Below are positions 7,676 through 15,761 of a stretch of 64,000 nucleotides of DNA, piece after piece. The notes beneath the pieces are model-generated. The model saw nothing but the letters and a program-made list of their open reading frames with translations, did no database searches and was not told the origin of the DNA. Source of the DNA: Desertimonas sp963733085 (GTDB lineage Bacteria; Actinomycetota; Acidimicrobiia; Acidimicrobiales; Ilumatobacteraceae); the NCBI GenBank assembly GCA_963733085.1, contig CAVTBY010000013.1:62001-126000 (forward strand). The letters run 5' to 3'. A program made the position numbers and the translations under genes. Each line of letters opens with the position of its first letter. Position 1 is the first letter of the stretch.

Positions 7676-10051
7676 TCAGTCGAGTTCGATCGGGGCCTCG
7701 TCATCGGGAGTGAAGGCAGGCGCGGCACTGGCTTGCTCCTCGGGCTCGTCGGGGCGCAGCCCGGCCATCGTCAGCACCTTGTCGCTGATGTCGACCATGA
7801 TCTCCGGGTTGCCGGTGAGGAACGCCTTGGCGTTCTCCCGCCCCTGTCCGAGTTGCTCGCCCTCGTAGGTGAACCACGCCCCCGACTTCTTGATGATGTT
7901 CATGTCGACGGCCATGTCGAGCAGGGCGCCCTCACGGCTGATCCCCTTGCCGTACATGATGTCGAACTCCGCTTGGCGGAAGGGCGGCGAACAGTTCGTG
8001 ACCACGATGTCGTTGGCGACGAAGGTGTGGTGCTCGTCGACCTCGATGTCGTAGACGTCGGCCCATTCCGGCTCGCTGATCGAGATGACCTTGTCGTACC
8101 ACACCTTCTCGGCGAGCACGCCGTAGAGGAAATCGCTTTCCAAGGCGTTGGCAAGCCTTGCACGCGATCGTCGGCGCAGCCGGCTGTGGCCGAGCACCTG
8201 ACGGATACCGCCCTTTGGATCACCAGCGCCCTCGCCGACCATCGCCGACACGTGAGTGGCGTCAGGCCGACGGGCCACGCAAGTACGCCGAGGACAGACT
8301 CGATCTGCGGATGCGAGGCAGATAGCTTGCGCTGCATCGACGATGCACGAATGGCGCATCAGCGCCGGATCGGCGAGTGCCGTCGGGAAGTCAGGCGGTG
8401 CCGCGGGGACCCCACATCGGAGATGACCTCGGAGAACCGTCTGACGTTGTCGATTCCCGACACGCCGAACTTCCCGAGCCGGCAGTTTGCCGAGCACCTT
8501 GCGGCCCTTGACAATGCTCGGCCGCTTGCTGCTCGAGTCATACCGAGCGGACGGTGCTGCCGATGCCCCAACGCATCAATCAGCCAGTGCAACTGGTGGG
8601 CCAGTTGCTCAGACGTCGTCGTGTGGCCCACATGGAGTCCACCGGTCTGCTCGCCGCGTGACATCGCCGTCCGACTCGAACAACCCGAAGATCAGGTTGG
8701 CAAGACCTCGGCTGACACGTCGGGATCGAAGAACTCGGGACCCACGCGCTTCTTCGGTGCAAGATGTCCCCAGATGCCGGCCCGTTGCGCGAGGTCGAGC
8801 ACCTCGTTGCGTTCTCCGGGCCGATGGCTGATGCACAGCTCGATGCCCCGCAACCGGTGTCGCAGCCCATGCGACCGACGATGTCGACAACGTCGTTGCG
8901 GAGCACCTCGGCCGTGTTGATGAAAGCGATCGGCGTCTTGCCGCCGACATAGCCATCACCGATCAGTAGCCGAGCAGCCGCGCCTGGTCGGGGTGTAGGC
9001 TGCGTGCCGATCGAACCGAACTGGCAGGGCGGGCACACGGTCGCCAACCGCCAACTCGCCGGCTTCCCTCCAGCCGTGGTCGGTCATGATCCGGTGGTCC
9101 GGGTGACCGCAGCGCCATGCCATCGGGAGTCCAGGTGTGATGACTCTCGGCCTCGCCCTGATCGAAACGTGGATCGCCACGGCCGCTCGGGCGACCGCCG
9201 AACTGTCGGACGGCGACGCCGGAATCTGTCGAACCAGTTGGTCACCGATGCGGTGGTGAGCTCACTTGACGGGTCGAACCGTCGTGCGACGCCACGCACT
9301 TGTTCTTCACGACCGGAAGCGTCTCGGTTGCCGACCTTCGGCGCCGTCCTTCAACGACTCGATGCGGCGGATGTCGAGTCGGATCGACGAGTAGAACTTC
9401 AACGCCCGGCCACCGGAGTCGTCTCCGGCGAGCCGAACAGGACGCCGATCTTCTCCCTCAGCTGGTTGATGAAGATCAGGATCGTCTTCGACTTGTTGAG
9501 GTTGGCGGTGAGCTTGCGCAGCGCCTGGCTCATCAAGCGGGCTTGCAGGCCGACGTGGCTGTCGCCCATCTCGCCTTCGATCTCGGCGCGTGGGGTCAGC
9601 GCCGCCACGGAGTCGATGACGACGACGTCGAGGGCACTCGAGCGCACGAGCATGTCGGCGATCTCCAGCGCCTGCTCCCCCGTGTCCGGCTGGGAGATCA
9701 GCAACTGGTCGATGTCGACACCGATCGCCTTGGCATAGATCGGGTCCATGGCGTGCTCGGCGTCGATGTAGGCGCACACCCCGCCGTTGCGTTGGGCCTC
9801 GGCGACGACGTGCATCGCCAGCGTCGACTTGCCCGACGACTCCGGTCCGTAGATCTCGGTGACGCGCCCCGCGGCAGCCCGCCGACACCGAGGGCGAGAT
9901 CGAGCGACAGCGCCCCGGTGGGGATCGCCTCGATGTTCATCGTCGTCTTCTCGCCCATTCGCATGATGGCGCCCTTGCCGTATTGCTTCTCGACCTGGGC
10001 CAACGCCATCTCCAGCGCTTTGGCCTGCTCCTTTGCCTGCTCCGTGCTCAT
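7676..10051 (-). pseudogene. recA: Recombinase RecA split by an intein; frame interrupted several times
   Basis: RecA catalyses strand exchange and triggers LexA cleavage. ATG 10051 (MSTEQAKEQ) follows an AAAGGGAA ribosome site. The N-extein runs to KNK at 9299 and holds the Walker A GPESSGKSTLAMH, VVVIDSVAALTPRAEIEGE and NQLREKIGVLFGSPETT. The C-extein resumes with CSPPFRQAEFDIMYGKG at 7993 and ends in an acidic tail. Total extein is about 356 residues, the normal length. Single-base deletions break the N-extein near 9867 and 9413, with another shift near 9340. All conserved blocks survive in one frame or another, so assembly error is likely. An SOS box lies at 10208-10219. Confidence 0.9.
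7994..9298 (-). other. RecA intein with LAGLIDADG homing endonuclease
   Basis: The in-frame-sized insert (1305 nt, about 435 codons) sits between KNK and CSPPF, the same site as the M. tuberculosis RecA intein. Block A begins with Cys1 (TGC 9298-9296). Further parts, in shifting frames, are RRFDPSSELTT, HPDHRIMTDHGWREAGELAVG, LAGLIDADG motif 1 as LLIGDGYVGGKTPIAFIN (about 8915-8970), motif 2 as LIFGLFESDGDV (about 8665-8705), HTTTSEQLAHQLHWLIDALG, and GDPKGGIRQVLGHSRLRRRS. Block F/G is YDIEVDEHHTFVANDIVVTN. It appears to be a full bifunctional intein, but at least five frame changes interrupt it. The residue before the terminal Asn is Thr, not the usual His. Confidence 0.88.
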
Positions 10052-10207
10052 CGCTGTTGTTCCCTTTCGCCACGCCTCGTGGCCGGTGGTTTGATCGTGT
10101 GGGATGTCTGCTGAGCACCTTAGAGATGGGGTGTCACAGCGTTTCGGTGTGGTGCCTGTGGTACGTGTGGGCACCTCGCTGGTGCCGAATGACATCAGTG
10201 TAATCCC

Positions 10208-10219
10208 GAACAGTCGTTC
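10208..10219. promoter_or_regulatory. SOS box upstream of recA
   Basis: GAACAGTCGTTC is a perfect GAAC-N4-GTTC LexA site about 157 bp upstream of the recA start. It matches the two boxes at lexA and indicates damage-inducible recA. The long leader between box and start (10052-10207) has no evident ORF. Confidence 0.85.
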
Positions 10220-10239
10220 GTTCAAGGACTTCGATCAGT

Positions 10240-10536
10240 TCACGGCGCGTTGACGATCAGCCGCACGGGAGCACCCGGAGCGGCCACGCCGAACCACGCT
10301 GCCCGGCGCAGCAGGCACCACCCGCGATGCCCTCGCCTCGCCTGCACGACAGCGGCCGCGACGATCGCCACGCCGAACACGCCGAGGAGCACTCCCCCGA
10401 ACCAGGCATTGACGGTGACCACGCTGAGGATGCCGAGGGCGATGACGACCACTCCGCCGACGACGGACGCCGGGCTCCACACGGTGTTGCGGTCGCGCCA
10501 CGGTTGGCTGACGGCAAGTCCGCACGGGCAAGGCAC
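10240..10536 (-). CDS. Small membrane protein of unknown function
   Basis: A 98-residue protein starting at GTG 10536. It has a Cys pair at the N-terminus (PCPCGLAVSQ), then two hydrophobic segments at about 24-42 (SVVGGVVVIALGILSVVTV) and 44-65 (WFGGVLLGVFGVAIVAAAVV), followed by a short basic tail. Topology is probably a two-helix hairpin. I do not recognise a family. It lies upstream of recA on the same strand, with the recA SOS box in the gap after its stop, and diverges from the YjbR-like gene. Confidence 0.5.
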   Translation of the reverse strand: MPCPCGLAVSQPWRDRNTVWSPASVVGGVVVIALGILSVVTVNAWFGGVLLGVFGVAIVAAAVVQARRGHRGWCLLRRAAWFGVAAPGAPVRLIVNAP

Positions 10537-10593
10537 GAGCGGCGACGGTAGTGGCGCGAAACTGACGAGCGGCGCCGCGCGACACTTGACGAG

Positions 10594-11001
10594 GTGCTGA
10601 CGCGTGACGACATCGAGGAGATCGCCGGCGCCCTACCAGACACGACGATCGAGCGATCTCCGGACGGCCGTCCGGCGTTCCGCGTCCACGGCAAGCTCTA
10701 CGGCTGCCAGCGCGACCGGCGCCCGGATGCCATCGATCCGGATACCGGAGAGCGTCTCGACGACGTGATGATGTTTCGCGTCGCCGACGAGGGCGTGAAG
10801 CAGGCGCTCCTCGCCGATTCGTCCGGGGCGTGGTTCACGACACCGCACTTCAATGGCTGGCCGGCGGTCCTCGTCCGGCTCTGCGACCTCGACAAGCTCA
10901 GCCGCGACGAGCTCGAGGAGGTCATCGTCGACGCCTGGCTGTGCCAGGCGCCCAAGCGCGTCGCCAAGGCCTGGCTGGCGGAGAGGGACGAGCCCGGCTG
11001 A
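10594..11001 (+). CDS. MmcQ/YjbR-family protein
   Basis: A 135-residue YjbR/MmcQ-type protein, a small alpha-beta fold often annotated as DNA-binding, with unproven function. Visible family features are an N-terminal IEEIAGALPDTTIERS, then PAFRVHGKLYG, FTTPHFNGWPAVLVRLCDLD and a C-terminal helical ELEEVIVDAWLCQAPKRVAK. Length is normal. It converges on the DUF983 gene with a gap of 13 bp. Confidence 0.85.
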   Translation: MLTRDDIEEIAGALPDTTIERSPDGRPAFRVHGKLYGCQRDRRPDAIDPDTGERLDDVMMFRVADEGVKQALLADSSGAWFTTPHFNGWPAVLVRLCDLDKLSRDELEEVIVDAWLCQAPKRVAKAWLAERDEPG

Positions 11002-11014
11002 ATCGCCGCCCGGC

Positions 11015-11458
11015 TCAGCGGTGCGGTGGTGGCGTCGCCGGATCGGTCAGGTCAGGCGGATGCATCGTCAGGTCGACTGCCTGCCACAGCGTGTAGCTGA
11101 TCGGGTAGATGACGATCGGCAAGATGATGGCGATCGCACCGAGGATCGCGATCAACGGAACCACAGCGATGCCCGGTGATGTCACCACGACTCCGACGAC
11201 CAACCCGACGATCAGCGTGCCGAAGACGACGATGATGCTGATTGTCATCGCCCCCAGCTCGAAGCCCTCGTAGCCACGATGCCAGCCGAGCCCACAGGTG
11301 CGGCAGCGATCCTGCTTGGCGAACCAACCGGTGAAGAAGGCACCTCGCCCACCGCACCACGGGCACTGTCGGCGGACTCCACGCCACAGCATCTTGACCA
11401 GCGATGGGCGTCCCACCGCGCCCGTCGGCACACTCACGACCCAACCGTATGCCGACAC
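11015..11458 (-). CDS. DUF983-family membrane protein
   Basis: A 147-residue DUF983 protein. The N-terminal half carries two CxxC pairs in a zinc-ribbon arrangement (RQCPWCGGRGAFFTGWF and DRCRTCGLGWHRG), followed by GFELGAM and two transmembrane segments (about residues 74-95 and 100-120). Family function is unknown; members occur near respiratory and cytochrome genes elsewhere, but no such genes are adjacent here. The start may be ATG 11458 or the GTG a few codons later. Confidence 0.85.
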   Translation of the reverse strand: MSAYGWVVSVPTGAVGRPSLVKMLWRGVRRQCPWCGGRGAFFTGWFAKQDRCRTCGLGWHRGYEGFELGAMTISIIVVFGTLIVGLVVGVVVTSPGIAVVPLIAILGAIAIILPIVIYPISYTLWQAVDLTMHPPDLTDPATPPPHR

Positions 11459-11478
11459 CCGGTGACGCCGATGCGGCC

Positions 11479-12315
11479 ATGTCGCCGATCTTTGCCAGAC
11501 TTCGCCAGGTGCGCCGCGGACTTGCCGGTCTGTTGTTCTTTGTCGCGGCGATCCTGCTCGCCCTCGCCGCGGGTGGTTGGTGGTTGCAACGGGTTGCGTT
11601 CAGCCCCTCGACCAGCCGTGCGGTGGCCCGTGAGGTCTTCACCGATCCACAGTTGCGCACCCAATTGGCGTCCGTCGTCGCCCCAGCCGCCGCCGGCGCG
11701 GTGGGCAAACCGGAGAACCAGCTGAACCTCGAGATCGCCGCCAACACCGGGTACCCGGAGGCCGCCGAGTTCCTCGCCGACATCGTCGCCGACATCCATG
11801 CCAGGGTGATCGGCGCCGGTGGGCCGGTGCAGATCACTGGGCCGCAGATGGTCAACATCGTTCGCGACCAGAACGTCGCCGCGGTCCCGGCCGTGACCCT
11901 GCCGGTCGAGGAGGTGGGGATCCTCGACATGATGCGAACCATCTTGCGCTGGTTCGTGCCGGTCGCCGCCGTGCTCGGCCTCGCGGCAGTCGTGCTCGGC
12001 GTCCTCGCTCACCCGGAACGCGCCGATGCGATCTTCGGCATCGGTGTGTTGTGCATCCTCGCAGGTGTGCTGGCGATGATCCTCGGCTACGTCGTCCCGA
12101 CGTTTCTCCTGCCGCTGCTCACCGACAACGTCTGGATCGAGGTCATCCCGGCGGCCGCCAACGACGAGCTGCGAACGGTGGCAGCGCTGTCGTGCGCGCT
12201 GGCGATCGTCGGAGTCGTATTGATTCTCGGTTCCGCCGGTTTCCGCCGCCGCAAGACCGGCTGGTCGTCACCGGTACGAGTCGCCCGCTATAACGAGCAA
12301 CGGCGGTGGAGCTGA
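11479..12315 (+). CDS. Integral membrane protein with large extracytoplasmic loop
   Basis: About 278 residues from ATG 11479 (MSPIFARLRQ), which avoids overlap with the divergent DUF983 gene; longer in-frame starts at 11404 and 11449 exist. One transmembrane helix near residues 16-34 is followed by a roughly 120-residue exported region, then three or four C-terminal helices (TILRWFVPVAAVLGLAAVVL, IFGIGVLCILAGVLAMILGY, LSCALAIVGVVLILGSAG). This one-plus-several topology is seen in actinobacterial conserved membrane proteins of unknown function. It converges on the histidine-kinase gene. Confidence 0.7.
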   Translation: MSPIFARLRQVRRGLAGLLFFVAAILLALAAGGWWLQRVAFSPSTSRAVAREVFTDPQLRTQLASVVAPAAAGAVGKPENQLNLEIAANTGYPEAAEFLADIVADIHARVIGAGGPVQITGPQMVNIVRDQNVAAVPAVTLPVEEVGILDMMRTILRWFVPVAAVLGLAAVVLGVLAHPERADAIFGIGVLCILAGVLAMILGYVVPTFLLPLLTDNVWIEVIPAAANDELRTVAALSCALAIVGVVLILGSAGFRRRKTGWSSPVRVARYNEQRRWS

Positions 12316-12332
12316 TCGACAGCGCCGGCCAC

Positions 12333-13676
12333 TCACTCGGCAGACGGCAACCGGACGACGAGGCGAGCCCCGCGTTCGACGCCGGTGTCGACGCTCAGCG
12401 TGCCCCCGTGACGTTCGACGATGTCGCGGGCGATGCTCAAGCCGAGTCCGGCGCCGCCATCGCCAACGCTTCTCGCCTCGTCGAGCCTGGCGAAACGTTC
12501 GAAGATGCGTTCAGCGTCGGCGGCAGGGATCCCGGCGCCGTCATCCTCGACAACTACTGACACGGCACCGTCAGCGGCGGCCACCCGAACGAGAACGGAC
12601 TCCCTAGCGTGGCGGACGGCGTTGTCGAGCAGGTTGCCGATCGCCCGCTCGAGCTCCCTCGCTCGGCCTGCTGCCAACGCCGGGGCGGAGATTGCGACTT
12701 CCACGGCGACACCGTCCGGCCTCGGGGTCCGTTGCACGGCGTCAGCGACGATGTCGCCGATTACGACCGTTGTCGCTGTTTCCACGGTCCGGTCGCCGTC
12801 GCTGCGGGCGAGCATGAGGAGGTCGTCGACGAGCTGTTGCAGCCCCACCACCTCCTCGAGCACACTGCGCTGAGTCGCCTCCGGGTCGGCAGTCGACGGG
12901 TGCTGGAGGTCGACCTCGAGCTCCGCACGCATCCGGGTCAGCGGGCTGCGTAACTCGTGCGAGGCGTCAGCAACGAATCGGCGCTGCCGTGCCTGGGCCA
13001 GCTCGACACGAGCGAGCATGTCGTTCATCGTGGTCGCCAACCGCCCAATCTCGTCGTCGGCAGGCGGAACGGGAACGCGCCGATGCAGGTCGGTGCCGTC
13101 GATCGACGCGACCTCTGCCCGAATCCGTTCGACCGGTCGCAGGGTGCGTCCGACAAGCACCCACGTCAGCAGCGCCAGCACACCGGCTGCCAACGGAACG
13201 GCGACGAGGAGCGACTGCCGCAACGTGGCGACGCTGTCGCTGATGTCGTCTCGCGGCGCAGCGACGTGGATCGTCGTCGATCCGCCGGCCGCGTCGACCG
13301 TCCGGCTGAGCAGCCGCATGTCGTCATCGTCGCCGCCCGGTAGCGGCCCGATCGACCGGATCCGCTGCCCATCGACAGCGGGTCCGATCGTCGCTTCTTC
13401 GACGATCGCACTGGCTGCGACGACGCGGCCGTCGCTATCGACGACCTGGGCGACCCAGTCGTCCTCGCCGAGCAGCGCAACGTCGGGCTGCCGGCCGGCT
13501 ATCACGTCGGCGGCGATGACATCGGCGATCTCCGACATCCGCTCGTCCAGGCTGTTCGTTAGCTCACGACGATGGTTGACGACGACACCCCAGCCGACGG
13601 CGACGAGCACAACAACAATCGCCGCCGTCGCAACGGCGGTGACCCGCCAGCGCACCGTTGACGGAAAGACCTTCAC
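12333..13676 (-). CDS. Two-component sensor histidine kinase
   Basis: A 447-residue membrane kinase. It has helix 1 (about 12-33), a periplasmic sensor domain (34-170), helix 2 (about 175-195), HAMP (RTLRPVERIRAEVASIDG), the HisKA H-box FVADASHELRSPLTRMRAE, an N-box AIGNLLDNAVRHA, and G boxes VEDDGAGIP and GGAGLGLSIARDIVERHGG. The GTG start overlaps the regulator stop by 4 bp, so the pair is coupled. The signal sensed cannot be read from the sequence. Neighbouring exported proteins with shared promoter repeats are probable targets. Confidence 0.93.
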   Translation of the reverse strand: MKVFPSTVRWRVTAVATAAIVVVLVAVGWGVVVNHRRELTNSLDERMSEIADVIAADVIAGRQPDVALLGEDDWVAQVVDSDGRVVAASAIVEEATIGPAVDGQRIRSIGPLPGGDDDDMRLLSRTVDAAGGSTTIHVAAPRDDISDSVATLRQSLLVAVPLAAGVLALLTWVLVGRTLRPVERIRAEVASIDGTDLHRRVPVPPADDEIGRLATTMNDMLARVELAQARQRRFVADASHELRSPLTRMRAELEVDLQHPSTADPEATQRSVLEEVVGLQQLVDDLLMLARSDGDRTVETATTVVIGDIVADAVQRTPRPDGVAVEVAISAPALAAGRARELERAIGNLLDNAVRHARESVLVRVAAADGAVSVVVEDDGAGIPAADAERIFERFARLDEARSVGDGGAGLGLSIARDIVERHGGTLSVDTGVERGARLVVRLPSAE

Positions 13677-14344
13677 GGCGCGTCAATCCGGTAGCCGGCG
13701 CCGCGAACCGTCGTGATCGTGGCGACACCGAACGGCTCGTCGATCTTGCGCCGCAGCCTGCGCACGTACACCTCGACGATGTTTGGGTCACCGTCGTAGT
13801 CGAACTCCCACACGCCGGCGACGATGTCTCGCTTCGAGTGCACTTCGCCTGCTCGGCGCACGAGGAACTCCAACACGTCGAACTCGCGGCTGGTCAGATG
13901 GATCTCCGAGCCTCTCTGCCACACTCGGCGGGCCGCCGGCTCGATGCGCAGGTCGCCGACCGTGACAGGCGTCGGTGCTCCTCCGGGCGCGCGCCGCAGC
14001 AACGCGCGGACGCGAGCGACGAGCACGGGGAAGGAGAACGGCTTGGTGAGATAGTCGTCGGCCCCCGTGTCGAGCGCTTCCGCTTCGTCCCACTCGCCAT
14101 CCTTGGCGGTGAGAACGAGGATGGGGATCCACACGCCCGCGGCACGCAAGTCGGCGCAGACCTGGAATCCGTTGCGGCCGGGCAGCATGAGGTCGAGGAT
14201 CACGAGGTCGTAGCCACCCTCGATCGCCCTCCAGCGGCCTTCCAGCCCGTCACTGGCGATCTCGACCGTGAAGCCCTCGGCCTGCAGGCCGCGTCGCACT
14301 GCGCTGGCGATCTTGCGGTCGTCCTCGACCATCAGCACCTTCAT
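13673..14344 (-). CDS. OmpR-family response regulator
   Basis: A 223-residue receiver plus winged-helix regulator. The receiver has acidic residues VEDDRKIA, the phospho-acceptor Asp in VILDLMLPGRNGF, the conserved Thr/Lys regions ILVLTAKD and DYLTKPFSF. The C-terminal DNA-binding domain has LTSREFDVLEFLVRRAGEV and VEVYVRRLRRKID. The start is ATG 14344; upstream in-frame codons are poor. It is cotranscribed with the kinase downstream. Its own promoter carries CTGA direct repeats with 11-bp spacing, suggesting autoregulation. Confidence 0.95.
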   Translation of the reverse strand: MKVLMVEDDRKIASAVRRGLQAEGFTVEIASDGLEGRWRAIEGGYDLVILDLMLPGRNGFQVCADLRAAGVWIPILVLTAKDGEWDEAEALDTGADDYLTKPFSFPVLVARVRALLRRAPGGAPTPVTVGDLRIEPAARRVWQRGSEIHLTSREFDVLEFLVRRAGEVHSKRDIVAGVWEFDYDGDPNIVEVYVRRLRRKIDEPFGVATITTVRGAGYRIDAP

Positions 14345-14377
14345 GCTCGTCCTCCGCCGCCAGTCTCGCCGGGAACG

Positions 14378-14424
14378 CTGAACCGCCGCTGAACGAGCGG
14401 GCGTCGCGTTCAGTCCAGCGTCAG
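14378..14424. promoter_or_regulatory. Divergent response-regulator binding repeats
   Basis: Between the regulator gene and the exported-protein gene, CTGA occurs at 14378 and 14389 (11 bp apart), and the inverted form TCAG at 14410 and 14421 (11 bp apart). OmpR-family dimers bind head-to-tail half-sites with about one helical turn spacing, so each pair fits one operator facing each gene. A nearly identical TCAG-N7-TCAG with the same CCAGCG spacer occurs at 15240. Confidence 0.6.
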
Positions 14425-14473
14425 GCCAGCAGCGCGATTGTGCGGGCTCACCACCACCCACAGGAGTCGACCG

Positions 14474-15223
14474 ATGCACATCAGCCTGATCATCCCGATC
14501 GTCGCCACGCTGGCGCTCGGCGCCATCGCAGAGACGGACACGACAGAGCCAGAGCCGGCGATCGACCCTGGCGACGCCGGTGACTACGCCCCGTCCGTCG
14601 ATCCGGCCGAGTTTGTCGACGTCATCGACAACCCATATCTCCCGTACGCGGTTGGGTCACGGTGGGTCTACGAGGGTGTGAGCGACGGCGAGTCCGAGCG
14701 GATTGAGATCGAGGTCCTCGATGACACCCGGGAGGTGATGGGGATCACCGCGACCGTCGTGCGGGACACGGTCTACGTCGACGATGAGATGGTCGAGGAC
14801 ACCTACGACTGGTTCGCCCAAGACTCCGATGGAAACGTCTGGTATCTCGGCGAGGACACGCGTGAGTTCGAAGACGGAGTTGCGGTCAACGCCGAAGGTG
14901 CGTGGGAAGCGGGCATCGACGGCGCCCTCCCCGGCATCGTGATGCCGGGCGAGCCGTCGGTCGGCGACGCGTTCCGACAGGAGTACTACCCCGGGGAGGC
15001 CGAGGACATGGCCGAGATCCTCGAGGTGGGGGTTGCCCGCTCGATCGCCTTCGGGGAGTTCGACGACGTCGTCGTGATGGGGCATTGGACACCGCTCGAG
15101 CCCGAGGTCATCGAGGAGAAGTGGTTCGCCAGCGGCGTTGGGATGATCTACGAGGCGAAGACCGCAGGTGGCGAGGGCAGTGCGGAACTCGTCGAGTTCA
15201 CGCCCGGTCCGAGCAGCGGCTGA
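14474..15223 (+). CDS. Exported protein of unknown function
   Basis: A 249-residue protein with an N-terminal signal peptide (HISLIIPIVATLALGAIA, likely cut after AIA). An acidic linker precedes a beta-rich domain with the opening NPYLPYAVGSRWVYEG. Similar acidic secreted proteins are widespread and uncharacterised in actinobacteria; the repeated Tyr/Trp/Glu pattern suggests a beta-sheet fold. It is divergent from the two-component genes with likely operators in the gap and is followed by the PepSY gene, so it is probably part of the same regulon. Function is unknown. Confidence 0.75.
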   Translation: MHISLIIPIVATLALGAIAETDTTEPEPAIDPGDAGDYAPSVDPAEFVDVIDNPYLPYAVGSRWVYEGVSDGESERIEIEVLDDTREVMGITATVVRDTVYVDDEMVEDTYDWFAQDSDGNVWYLGEDTREFEDGVAVNAEGAWEAGIDGALPGIVMPGEPSVGDAFRQEYYPGEAEDMAEILEVGVARSIAFGEFDDVVVMGHWTPLEPEVIEEKWFASGVGMIYEAKTAGGEGSAELVEFTPGPSSG

Positions 15224-15239
15224 CCGGCCGCCGGTTCTG

Positions 15240-15254
15240 TCAGCCCAGCGTCAG
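15240..15254. promoter_or_regulatory. Response-regulator site before the PepSY gene
   Basis: TCAGCCCAGCGTCAG has TCAG half-sites 11 bp apart and matches 14410-14424 (TCAGTCCAGCGTCAG) at all but one base. It lies about 47 bp before the start of the next gene, which suggests direct control by the adjacent response regulator. Confidence 0.6.
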
Positions 15255-15300
15255 GACGCTGCTGCGAGAATGAGACAACCGACAAACTCAGGAGGCAGTG

Positions 15301-15627
15301 ATGAAGCGCAAGACCGTGGCGATGGCGGCGGGTGCCGGTTTGGCCATTGCGGCCGGCGCTGGAATCGCCGTCGCCAACGCGACATCCGACGACGATGACG
15401 ACAACGAGACCGAGACGGCGATCTCAGGTGATGCCTTGGATCGAGCGAGTGAAGCCGCCCTGGCACACACCGGCGGCGGACGGGTGACGGGCAGCGAGGT
15501 CGGCGACGAAGAGAGCTACTACGAGATCGAGGTCACCCTCGACAACGGTGATCAGGTCGACGTCCAGCTCGACGAGTCGTTCAGCGTCGTCGGCGCTGAG
15601 AACGACGGCTCAAGCGATGAAGACTGA
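15301..15627 (+). CDS. Secreted PepSY-domain protein
   Basis: A 108-residue exported protein starting at ATG 15301 with AGGAGG at 15290-15295. It has a cleavable signal (MAAGAGLAIAAGAGIAVANA), an Asp-rich linker, and one PepSY-like repeat (ALDRASEAALAHTGGGRVTG, then YEIEVTLDNGDQVDVQLDE). Single PepSY proteins next to a two-component system are common in actinobacteria and are thought to modulate signalling or protease activity. The promoter repeat at 15240 supports regulation by the upstream response regulator. Confidence 0.85.
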   Translation: MKRKTVAMAAGAGLAIAAGAGIAVANATSDDDDDNETETAISGDALDRASEAALAHTGGGRVTGSEVGDEESYYEIEVTLDNGDQVDVQLDESFSVVGAENDGSSDED

Positions 15628-15633
15628 CGCAAT

Positions 15634-15696
15634 TGCGTTCCCCGGCCACGCAGGCCGCGGCTGACCGCTCCTCGGCTAGCGCCTCGTCGCTCGCAC
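15634..15696. repeat. Dispersed repeat, copy B (63 bp)
   Basis: Shares most positions with the 63-bp copy at 51402-51464, including TGCGTTCCC, GGCCACGCAGGCC, CCGCTCCTCGGCT and CGCCTCGTCGCTCGCAC, and more distantly with 2552-2626. It lies just after the PepSY stop, in the gap before the convergent aminotransferase gene. The remainder of that gap (15697-15761) shows nothing recognisable. Confidence 0.8.
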
Positions 15697-15761
15697 CGTA
15701 GGACGTCTTCTCATGCCTCTCTCGTCTCGCCGGCGCGACAGAACTGGCATGAGGACCGAGC

